From Toxonevra muliebris (lineage: Eukaryota > Arthropoda > Insecta > Diptera > Pallopteridae): a stretch of 64,000 bases of DNA. The stretch covers positions 143,734,998-143,798,997 of the forward strand of contig OY829326.1 of NCBI GenBank assembly GCA_963691655.1, in the 5' to 3' direction. The notes under the pieces are model-generated. The model was given only the letters and a program-made list of their open reading frames with translations, searched no databases and had not been told where the DNA came from. This document shows, one piece after another, positions 50,001 to 58,992 of the stretch (the first letter of the stretch is position 1; every line of letters begins with the position of its first letter). A program made the position numbers and the translations under genes.

Positions 50001-53000
50001 AAATTATCTTTCTAACTGAAAATAAACCTTAAAGGCTTTACACTTTTTCGGGTCAGAAACATCGACTTTTAGAAGGTAAGTGTCCTGATGAAAATGTAGG
50101 TACAATTGTACCTTTTTCAGACTTTTTCTAACTGCAAGATACGATTGGCACATTTTAGGTAATTGAAAAAAATATATATATTTTTTGTAATAAGTACTTA
50201 CTTAAATTTGACTTGCCAAAGTGCGGTATTGGCCAACTTCAAAGCTCTGTTATTGTTATGTTTACAGAGAGAAACATAATAGAAAGAGAATTGTTCAAAT
50301 CGAAAAAAGGTTATTGGAGCCCACAGTAGGTCAAAATGATAAGAAGTCATGAAAGTCCTTTCTGTTCATCTAGATGAGTAAAAACTATTCTCCTATTTTA
50401 GTTTCCGATTTGCCATGTCCCAAAAAAGTTATTTCTTGCGATCAATTTTGTGACTCACTGTGTATGTGCTGCAATAGTTTAGCCTAAAGACTAATTATAT
50501 GTAATTTTTACGATAGGAAATTATTCAAATATCAAAAAAAAAAAAAAAAAAAGGACTAAAAAATGAAATCGTAATATTGGATTTAATATGACTTACGCAA
50601 GAGATTTTTTAATATCTTTGGACCCAATAGACTCTACTTTTTTGAAACTTGTGTTTTTTTTTAGATAAAATCACATAGAATATGTGATATTTTTTTCGTT
50701 GTGGGGGCGAGCATGAAAAAATTATTTAAAGAATGCAATTTTTATTATTATTTATTAATTTACTATATATATTAAATTTTGGCATGCAACTAAAAAGCCT
50801 ATTTAACAAGGTGTAAAATGCCGAAAGAACGGGTCGATCCGATAACTAGAACTAGAGATAATGAATTTTAAGTGAAGCGGAACCCAGCAAAAAAGCAAAA
50901 CTTAAATTTCGCATAATTCTGAAAATGTAAGTACATTTACGAACAAAATCCCGATATACGTGAGTTCTCAATTAATAAGAAGGTATCAGAAAAAAATTGC
51001 GTGCCATTTAAAAGAGTGGAGAGTGAAGACAATTTTTTCGTCAAATCCGCACGACTTGTAAAAGAATGAATTACAATAATTATATAACGCGGTTTTGTTT
51101 TCTTTTACTTTTTTAATTGTTAACTTTTAAATGAAAATTAAATTTCTTACAAAAATGATAAACAAATGAAGTATAGTATTTTAGGTACATAAATGGTCAT
51201 TTCGGTACTACTTCTTTGATAAATTAGGTACAATTAGAAATTTGGAAATTTCATCACTGCTTTGAATACTGTCAAATAGACATAGCTGATTGAAAACTTT
51301 ACACGCGTTTTTTTTTTAGACAATCTATACATTTAATAGTGTAACCACGGTTGCCACTTATACATTTTATTTTGTACCAATATTTAAAAAAAAAAAATGT
51401 ACCAAATGATGGAAAAATGTACCAAATGTTATTTTACACGCCACTGGCTCTCGTAGGTAGTAGAATTGTTTATTTTTAATCATTATTTCCTATTTTTTAC
51501 AACAATTTTCAACAAAAAATAACAACGCGATTTTTGAAAAAAAGTTTTGGAAGTTCGCCATTTTGTTATTTTTTAATCAAAATGTTTAAATCTACTACCT
51601 GCTAGAATGGCAATCCTACAGAACAATAATCTATCTAAATTTTTTGTTTAAGATGACTTCAAGAACCGAAATCACCCGGGCCAAAATTTTTTTTTACTTC
51701 GAACGTAAAAAATATCGTAAAATAAACATCAAACAATTTTTTTTTGTACAGTTAAAGATGTCAGTAAGAACATATAATAAAATTGAAGTAATTATATACC
51801 TATTATTTTGTTATAATAAAAAATTCCCGAACTAAAATTAGGCTGGAACACCAGAGTTAATAAAAAGTACCACATTAATTGAAATATATTTTGTATTTTA
51901 AAAATAGTCTTTGGCCAACTAGATATAATGAGACTCTTAACGTCCGACACACAATTCTTTTGAAAGCATTATATATTATATATATTTAAAATTTACCTTT
52001 TAAAAAAAAATATTTTGAAAATAAGTTTACAATTCTTAATTATTATAAAAGCCATCTTTGAACACAGAATGCACCAAATTTTAAAAACATGTACCAATGT
52101 ACCAAACGCTGAAAAATGGAAAAAATGTGGTAGAATTGTACTAAAGTGGCAACCGTGAGTGTAACTACAATTTTATTCCAGAAGATCCAGAAGTGCTACA
52201 ATATCATATTATATATCAATTTAAAGAGCTTGACGAGTAGGTAAGCCAAAAATTATTAGATGTAAAATCGGTTTAGCCAATTCCAAAATATTAGCGTCGG
52301 AAATTCGTTAAAATTCACTCATTGAACAAAGCATTGCATTCATCGTTGTAAAAATCATTGCTTAAGCGGGAGTAAATAACAAATGAGAGATAGAGAGAAG
52401 ACATGAGTAACGGCATTTCTCAGAATTATCCAACGAATTATCTGCATATACAAATAACAAAACAAACACCAACGAGTAGTTTGGTTCTCTTTTAATATTT
52501 GTTTTTTTTTTTTTATAATCAGTGAGCATGATAACTTAAAAACCATTTAACCCATCGGTCTGTAATTTTAATATGTTCTTCGACACAACAATAACCTCAG
52601 TGTTAACTAGAATAAAAAAGACTAGGTAATTTTTTCTGTTTTTATGCTATTTTTGAGACCACTATTTTGTGAATTGTGGCTCATACAAAAAAACCTAATG
52701 TCTACTGGGGTTGCAGTTATAGTTTTTCTCAGGATATATACAGAAAGTACATGAGTAACTTTTGTTTGGTTAGAGTTACGTCAGCAGATGACGTTATATT
52801 GCTATAATTTTCGATATTGTGCAACGTATTTTATATATTTTACATTTAATACTACTTTTATTGTTGAATAATTTCGTTAATAGGAAATGCACTTCTATTG
52901 AAGCGGTAATTTTTGTTTTAAAAAGTTTACAAATCCACTCATTAGAAACTCCATTTTAAAAATAATCACCAGATAACCAAATTTAAATTTATCAAACAAA

Positions 53001-55189
53001 ATTGAAGCACAAATTATTGCTGAAAATTTATCACAAATAAAAATATTTAACGAAAAAAAAAATTCATAGCGATTGTGACATATTTCAATAGTATTCAAAT
53101 TAAGGGCCGTTTCTTATGTCCGGTTAAGCACTAATCCGAACTTCAACCAACGGTTAGTAGTAGTAGTTAGCTCTGATTAGTGCTTAACCGGACATTGAGA
53201 AAACGGTCCTAAATCTTTTAGTTCTGAAAGTGTTTCGACCTACCTTTTCGAATAATATTTAGAGATGTTGTTTTTAAAACACATACTACACGCACATTTC
53301 CAACACGACTACACTCTCTGCATGGACTTTAATCTAGAGCTAAGTAGTAGAGATTTTTAAAGATGCTAATAGATTTTCGTGCGCTGATCGTGCGAGTTCG
53401 TGTTTTCAGTGAATATTCTTAATTACATGTGCATTAGGAAGCTCTAATTCAAATCAGTGCAGCATATAGCTAATACAAATAAGTTAAACTAGTTGGTAAG
53501 GCCCCAGTGAATGGGGCTATTTTTGTGCGGAAGAAATCTTTTTATGAAAAAACAAATATCAAAAGAGAACCAAACTACTCGTTGGTGTTTGCTTTATTTG
53601 TGTATGCAGATAATTCTTTAGATAATTGTGAGAGATGCCGTTACTCAAGTCTTCTCTCTTTCTCTTATTTACTCCCGCTTATTTACAATGCTTTGTTCAA
53701 TGAGCGAATTTTAAAAAACTTCCGACGCTAATATTTTGGAATTGGTTTAAGCGATTTTAAATCTGGCTGCTAACCTACTCACCAAACTCTTCAAATTGAT
53801 ATATAATATCGATATTGATATCGTAGCACTTCTGGATCTTCTAGAATAAAAATGTAGTTACACTAATAAATGTATAGATTATAAATCATTTTGTTTCTTG
53901 TGAATATTTACCAAATATTTGCTAATGAAGAAAAAAATATTATTGATTTGGGGTTATTACAAAAAACAAAATTCACAATTTATTACTATACAACCAAACA
54001 AAACATTTTTCATTTTATAAAATACATCTGTAATCTTTTTTTTTGCCAAAAAATCAAAATGCCATCCATACTGGGCGGAGTTTACATTTGTAAGAAAATT
54101 ACCGCAGTCTTTTTGAGAGTAAATTGCTTTGAAAACCGCAAGTTTCTTTTTTTTAAGAGCAACTTCCAGCAATTTTCTTACAAATGTAAACTCCGCCTTG
54201 GAAATAAAATTTGCTTCTAATATTTCTACCATGGTGTCTACTAAGAAAGTGAGTTATTTATTTAGCACTTACATTAAACTTAAGTTTATTTTTAATTTTT
54301 GTGGACTGCAAATATACTCTTAATTGCAATACGAGTATATATTTGAATTACAAAAGCAGTAAATAACTTGAAATATATGATAAGAATAATTTTATTAATT
54401 ATAATTCATTGATATGGCAAATAAAATAGCAGAAATTATAATTAATTATTGGAATGAGTAATAGTATTTTCAATTTCTTTTTTGTTTCTTTCTTTATTGG
54501 TTATTCCATCCCTTTCTTAATTTTTTGCAAAATACGCAATAGTTGAAAAGAGTAGCAACATAAATATACTTCTTCAGTTTATTATTTATTGTGATTAGGT
54601 ATATGATTTCGTTAATATTCAAGTTTTTTCACTTTATATATTCAAATATAATTCAATCTATAAATCTATTTTATGTTTTATCAGCAATTCTTGTACATTC
54701 TTGTAAATCCCCCTTAAAATTCAGTGAAAATTACCAAGAATTGTTCCTCTCGGAAAAAATATTAAGCAAATTGCTGGTAACCATTGTCTGATGTAAAAAG
54801 GGGTGTGAAAGGCAGCATCAAATTGTAATTATAAAATTGCTGATACGAGTAGAGTAAATATTTAGTTTACATTTTCTATTTAAAAAATTAAACAAATCAA
54901 TGCGGCGCGCCTCTCTTTTTATTTACAGATTTATTTGTAGCTTTTACTTGCAAGTAAATTGACCCAGTACTTTGGATTATCAGCAATAAAAATCTTATCA
55001 ACCCCATATCGACCTTAGATTATTCTAAATGTTTTTTATTTAATTTGTTATTAAAACGCAATTTACTTTTCTTTCAGAGATTTCACATTTGATATGCTAT
55101 ATTAAAGTTATTGCTAATAAATTTGCTGCACGTACCTTGTTGAAGGTCAACGAATCCATTGGCTGCATAAAGGACGACGCTGGTTGCAT
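41068..55189 (-). CDS. Zfyve1: ZFYVE1/DFCP1 homologue, copy A (all nucleotide-binding motifs conserved)
   Basis: The nine exons are 55189-55136, 47344-46934, 46082-45872, 45796-45354, 45293-45130, 45055-44857, 41999-41804, 41556-41452 and 41375-41068. They total 2091 nt (696 aa). Domains: an acidic Ser/Asn-rich N-terminus (19-55), P-loop GNTGDGKS (87-94, K93), switch block SCTIGVHAA, DTEG (135-138) and IIFHET in exon 3. A Cys/His finger follows in exon 4 (YFTCPMQCESCGGRCQRSMG ... ICKRC), then CKYCG and the YAW segment in exon 5. FYVE1 is at 495-546 (HCNAC, HKHHCRGCG, RVCNDC) and FYVE2 at about 606-686 (WVSD, CKRHHCRRCGQAVC, RVCDAC). In vertebrates DFCP1 is a PI3P-binding nucleotide-hydrolysing protein of omegasomes and lipid droplets; the fly role is inferred. 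Exon 1 is separated by a 7.8-kb transposon-filled intron, so its assignment (18 codons, good GTACGT donor, phase 0) is less certain than the rest. Confidence 0.9.
43290..44581 (-). mobile_element. Full-length maT-family (DD37D) Tc1/mariner element
   Basis: The 1292-bp element is bordered by TA (43288-43289 and 44582-44583). TIRs of about 28 bp start TACAGGGTGTCAATCGTAAA at the left and, in complement, TACAGGGTGACAATTGTAAA at the right, differing at two positions. It lies in intron 6 of ZFYVE1 copy A and carries an uninterrupted transposase. Near-identical ends plus an open frame point to a recent insertion. Confidence 0.9.
43414..44424 (-). CDS. maT/mariner transposase (DD37D), apparently intact
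   Basis: The protein is 336 aa, starting at the ATG at 44424 (MDKENIRREIMKFHLANYSS); the frame is open further upstream but without ATG. N-terminal HTH blocks include SSRQIAKALNLSSRTVDRAI and SMRKIAKEVRVNRETVRIIA. The catalytic core has LFTDEKIF (first Asp), TFQQDSAPSH (second Asp) and SPDLNPMDY (third Asp). I count 37 residues between the second and third, the maT spacing. The C-terminus ends RLKACEQAKGGYIE. No stop or frameshift is seen, so the protein could be functional in cut-and-paste transposition within the nucleus. Confidence 0.9.
   Translation of the reverse strand: MDKENIRREIMKFHLANYSSRQIAKALNLSSRTVDRAIIQYNETGGFGDRDREKFSTVATTGLTEKIRKRIKRNPRRSMRKIAKEVRVNRETVRIIAKSKLNLKPYKLRKAQDLTQKKKDLRLQKCKALLRSSMLKNVENILFTDEKIFTVEQHFNAQNDQMWLTSSSQQNRTVGRVQKPASIMVWAGVSANARTPLIFVEEGVKIDQVVYRSILNEHVLPWAQDTFGNENWTFQQDSAPSHMAKLTQTWIKDNFSGFITSQEWPPYSPDLNPMDYSIWSILESKACASQHHSLESLTNSLEKAWTEIDQEVLRRTVLRFPDRLKACEQAKGGYIE
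46521..46645. mobile_element. 125-bp foldback MITE in copy A intron 2
   Basis: Two arms of about 48 bp (46522-46569 and 46597-46645) are reverse complements with three or four mismatches. They run from TTAAGTGATATTTAACAG inward to GTTTGTAGTCAAAACAA. The loop is only about 27 bp. It is noncoding. Confidence 0.68.
47345..51321. other. 5' part (lower coordinates) of copy A intron 1, no gene seen
   Basis: AT-rich sequence with homopolymer runs. No protein or RNA motif is recognised over about 4 kb. Confidence 0.4.
51346..52157. mobile_element. 812-bp hAT-type MITE with exact 8-bp target duplication
   Basis: The ends are CACGGTTGCCACTT and its complement. The flanks are AGTGTAAC at 51338-51345 and again at 52158-52165. 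The right arm of the surrounding inverted repeat has the same sequence with a single AGTGTAAC (complement at 53857-53864), so the pre-insertion site is preserved in the window. The interior repeats GTACCAAATG-like words and lacks a transposase. Confidence 0.85.
53104..53209. mobile_element. 106-bp Tourist/Harbinger-type MITE with TAA duplication
   Basis: The ends GGGCCGTTTCTTATGTCCGG and, in complement, GGACCGTTTTCTCAATGTCC both continue into GTTAAGCACTAATC. It is flanked by TAA (53101-53103 and 53210-53212), the usual 3-bp PIF/Harbinger duplication. Confidence 0.7.
54074..54197. mobile_element. 124-bp MITE with perfect 27-bp inverted ends
   Basis: GGCGGAGTTTACATTTGTAA plus GAAAATT (54074-54100) is repeated exactly in complement at 54171-54197. 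Short ORFs across it are incidental. No clear target duplication is seen. Confidence 0.72.
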
Positions 55190-55994
55190 TTTAAAGTTAT
55201 GTTGAAAGTTGGATAAATTTACTAATTTTGAAAAACTGAAATTTTCAATATCTTTTGAATATATTCATTGGCCGATAATTTATTTTATCTTGATTACGGT
55301 TAAATCCCTTTTTATTTCAGAGCACCAAAGCAGGTTTTACGAACGTCACCACATAAGCAAAAGAACAATGAATGACTTTTAGTTTCTCCTTTGATACTCG
55401 TTTTTCGTGAAATATGCACTTGCCACTCCCTTATTTCGAGGAATTAAATAAAATTGCACTTTGTATAATTATTTTTGATAGTTCACATACTACTTAACAA
55501 TATTATTGTTTTTAAAATTTGTTTAATTTGTCTCACTTATAAAATATTAATTTTTCCTTGCGCAGTTGCTGCTTTCGCACAATTGGAATTGATAGAAGAA
55601 TGGAAATGAACAAAAATGTGACAAGTAATGAGTACTTTGTTTTCAGCAAATCGTTCGCCGCTTTTACACCACCCGAACGAACAAAAATTCTTTCGTAAAA
55701 GAATTAGTTGTTTACATTGGGCAAAATTGTATTCTTTCCAACCATTAGTCAATGCAGTATTGATATTCTTCGTGTTTGTGGTGTTTTAGTAGTAAATGCG
55801 AACTTGTGGAGTGAAGAACAAAAAACCAGGTATTGGAAAAGATGAAGAACTAATGGCAATAGCTGCACCAAGGTGAATTAATACAGGGTGAAGTTACCAG
55901 CAACTCATGCTTTTTCTTTCTTTGTGGTCCATACCATTTGCTGTCACAATCATTGTTCACTTTTAATTGTTTGTTTACGTTTTGTCTTCATTTG

Positions 55995-56195
55995 GCACTC
56001 ACTGCATTCTGCCATTATGGCCAGAACAACAAAAATGTATTGTTATTGTTTTATTGTACGGCATTTTGACGTTCACTGTATGCCACCATTATGACCGCAA
56101 CGACAAAAATGAGTTGTTATTGTTTTGTTGTATCGCTGATTTTGACATTTAATAGTATCCGACCGAACAACAAAGATGTGTTGTTCTTGCCGAGG
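55995..56195. repeat. Tandem repeat of an approximately 76-bp unit, 2.6 copies
   Basis: The units share CACTG.AT.C.CCATTATG.CC, AACAAAAATG..TTGTTATTGTTTTATTGTA and a TTTTGAC end. The second and third units are diverged. Confidence 0.6.
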
Positions 56196-57322
56196 TAAAA
56201 CTGTTGTAATTTTGCTATCACCCACTGTTGCCAGATCTAGAGGTTTCCCGCTAAAACTGAAGGTTTTTTGAAGCCACTGAGGAATTTTTGAGGTTTTTTA
56301 TTTTCCCAATAAAATCTAAAGGTTTCTAGAGGGTTTTTAACTAAATTCAAGCTACCGAAAATGTATATTTTTAATAAATTTATATTATTAGGTACTTTTA
56401 ATACATAAGTCTAAGAAAAATTATACGTGAACTTTGTATATCACAGGTATTGGGGTTGTTCATGGGCAACACTTTATTCTTGACATTTTTTCCACAATGA
56501 CACCTGGCAGTTCTAATTTCTAGTTGACGTGTATTTTTCTCCAAGTTTTGCTTTTCTACAAAAGTTTGTTTTGGTACTCGCTTTAAACCGCTAAAAGCTC
56601 TTAAGATAATGTGTTCTCACAAAATTTAATTTATAAAGTCTACTGGTTACCAATTTTTTTCGTTTTCGCTAAATAAATAATGCATTTTGGCTGTAAATTT
56701 GACCTAAGGTAAAAGAGAGGAGCAAAATATTTCTAATACAACTGATAAAAGAAATAAAAAAAAGTTTCCTAAATAATTTGAAACTTTTGATAACGTAAAA
56801 AATGTTAGGCCTGCCAATGTTATGAGTGTGATAAGTAATGCATATGCTGAAATTTAAAAAGAATAGGAAAATGTAGGCAAGTCTGTACTCGTACCACCTG
56901 AACCAAGTTTAATTTTTTTGCAAGAGAGCTTTGCTGTTGTATCGGTCTCATTAGATACCAAAATCAGCGACAACATGATTTTGACAACTTAGTAATGTTC
57001 ATCATAAACGAAGAAGACGATAGAGTTGAGTAAATTATACTTAAGGCAACACCTTGTATAAATTATACATAAGGCAACAGCAAAATTTATTAAACAAATG
57101 CAACCGAATTCGATTGCAGCAAATATGGTTCAATGTACCGAGTACTTTGAAGTATGTGGATAAAGTGTAAAAAACAGCACTCGCTACAAATGGAAACCGT
57201 ACAGGAAATTCAACACACTACGTTTATTTACAGCGGCTGTTTTCAAGTGCGTACCATATTGATCTGATTGAAATCACAAATAGTGGGATTCATGTAAACT
57301 CATAAATGTCTCATAAGGGTGA

Positions 57323-57883
57323 TGTTATGCAGACGATCAAATGATCGCCAATCACATCACTTTTTACGCTCTCTTTTTGATTTTTTAACTCTCTGCCCAA
57401 AGTATGTTATGCAAACAATCATTTGATCGCCAATCAATAGTACATTTTTGTATTGTTTTAGTACTTTTTTGCTGCTATTTTATTTAAACTTCGTAGTAAT
57501 TTTTTTTTTAGTTTTTGTGCAAAATTTGTGAAGTAAATTGATAAATTTCTTGATAAAAAATAATAAAAATAATTAAAAATTAGCTTTTGTTAACTTTTCG
57601 CAAAATTTTATGGGTAAACGAGTATGTAAAGAATGACGAGTGTTGCCTTTAATCAGTTTTTTTTCCTTTTTGCATACATGTTCACCAAAAGTGTACTATT
57701 TTGCTCCTAAAAGATAATTATTCTTAATAATGATTTGATCTCATGATTCGGCATCGACAGGCAAATCATTTGGTGATCGTGCCGATCAAATTTTACTCTC
57801 TTGCTATCTCTCTCAATTTTTCACTTTATACTGAAGCAACAACAACTCGTGCCCATGATGTGATCGTGATCGTCTGCATAACA
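57323..57883. mobile_element. Approximately 560-bp MITE with TGTTATGCAGACGATCA ends
   Basis: TGTTATGCAGACGATCA opens the element and occurs in complement at its right end. A third, direct copy (TGTTATGCAAACAATCA, about 57406) lies inside. GATCGCCAATCA and CTCTCT-type words also repeat. No coding frame is seen. Confidence 0.6.
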
Positions 57884-58992
57884 ATGCACTAAGTTTATAA
57901 ATGCATAAACTTGCCAAAATTTGAAAATTTGTTTATCATGAAAGAGGTCTTCATTTTTATTTTGCTGTTTCAAAATCTCAGTAAAAGAGTTCACTTTGGT
58001 TTATTTACATTTTGCACTACTTTGACCCTCCAACATTTGACAGTTCCAATAAAAAGGGAGACTTCTCAGAGGTTAATAATATTCTCACGCAATATGTTTA
58101 TAATAAATAGAACTGCGAAGTATTGACTATTTTAAACGGTTTAAAACTGCTGTCACCATTAAAACGCTGCGTATTTCGTTCGGCTGAACAGAATTGTTTA
58201 TTTTTGTTGTGCTTTTCGACAAGCAAACAATTTGTTTGCTACTGTTCAATGTGAGGGTAAAAGAGGGACATTACCCCTTACATCTTACCCTCTGTTCGAA
58301 CACAAGTTTGCAGTCGCAAGCAACTAGTTTGTCTGCTTTTACGCACACCGATTTCGACTTATAAGATGCAGTAAATTTTCGCACTTGCTGCAAGTAATTC
58401 TGGAATTTTTCGAACGTAAGATGTATTCTTTACTTACAGCACCTTACTTGCACGTGTGGCCGCAGGGTTAATTAGGATCATTCGTATTCATGGATTTCAA
58501 AAATTTAGTTGGCATCTCTATTTTATTACTCATACATTTTCCAGTTGCAATCATCGTCGAAAGTGTTGCGGAAAAGTGAAGTTTTGGCGATTCCGTGTAG
58601 CAAGATAGAAAAAGTTAAATATTGTTTACAATTGTGATTGAAAATTAAAATTAGGTGCTAAAGGTTATAAAAACAAATTCCAACCAGAACGAAGCCGTCA
58701 ACGTAAATATTTTGTTAACGCAATTTTCTCCAATTGGCACAGATAAAATTAATACTGTGCAAAAACAAAAAGTGCAAATTGAATTTTTCGTTATACACAC
58801 GCAAAAACAAGAAGAAAATAAGATTGTGTAGGTGATTCTGTGCTGGAGAGTAGCGAAGGCCTCCTGGACAACCGAACACATTTATCCTTTTTTTCCACTA
58901 GTGCTGTAAAATAAGTTTAAGAATTTTTTTGCTTTTTTTTTGGTGCGAATTGTGTGCTCTCCCGCTTGTGCTACTGCTGTCGCATTTTCTCC

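Larger units (their letters stand above)
51322..53880. repeat. Large inverted repeat (arms about 340-370 bp) in copy A intron 1
   Basis: The left arm (51322-51345 plus 52166-52510) and right arm (53545-53880) are reverse complements at high but imperfect identity. Shared words include AATCTATACATTTA, AGAAGATCCAGAAGTGCTAC, CCAATTCCAAAATATTAGCG and ACCAACGAGTAGTTTGGTTC. The left arm is split by the hAT MITE at 51346-52157. The loop (52511-53544) has a Tourist-type MITE but no gene. It could be a non-autonomous element with long TIRs or a local inverted duplication. Confidence 0.72.
55190..58992. promoter_or_regulatory. Divergent intergenic region between copy A and Rilpl
   Basis: This 3.8-kb interval must contain the copy A promoter (left) and the Rilpl promoter and 5' UTR (right). 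No core promoter can be called with confidence. It also holds a roughly 76-bp tandem repeat (55995-56195), a short duplication with TATACTTAAGGCAACA-like units (about 57027-57080) and a MITE (57323-57883). No other gene is seen. Confidence 0.35.

Noticed and set aside
53891..54232. Overlapping ORFs of 91-109 codons on both strands
   Set aside because: They run across the 27-bp inverted ends of a MITE, so the open frames on both strands are a by-product of the palindrome.
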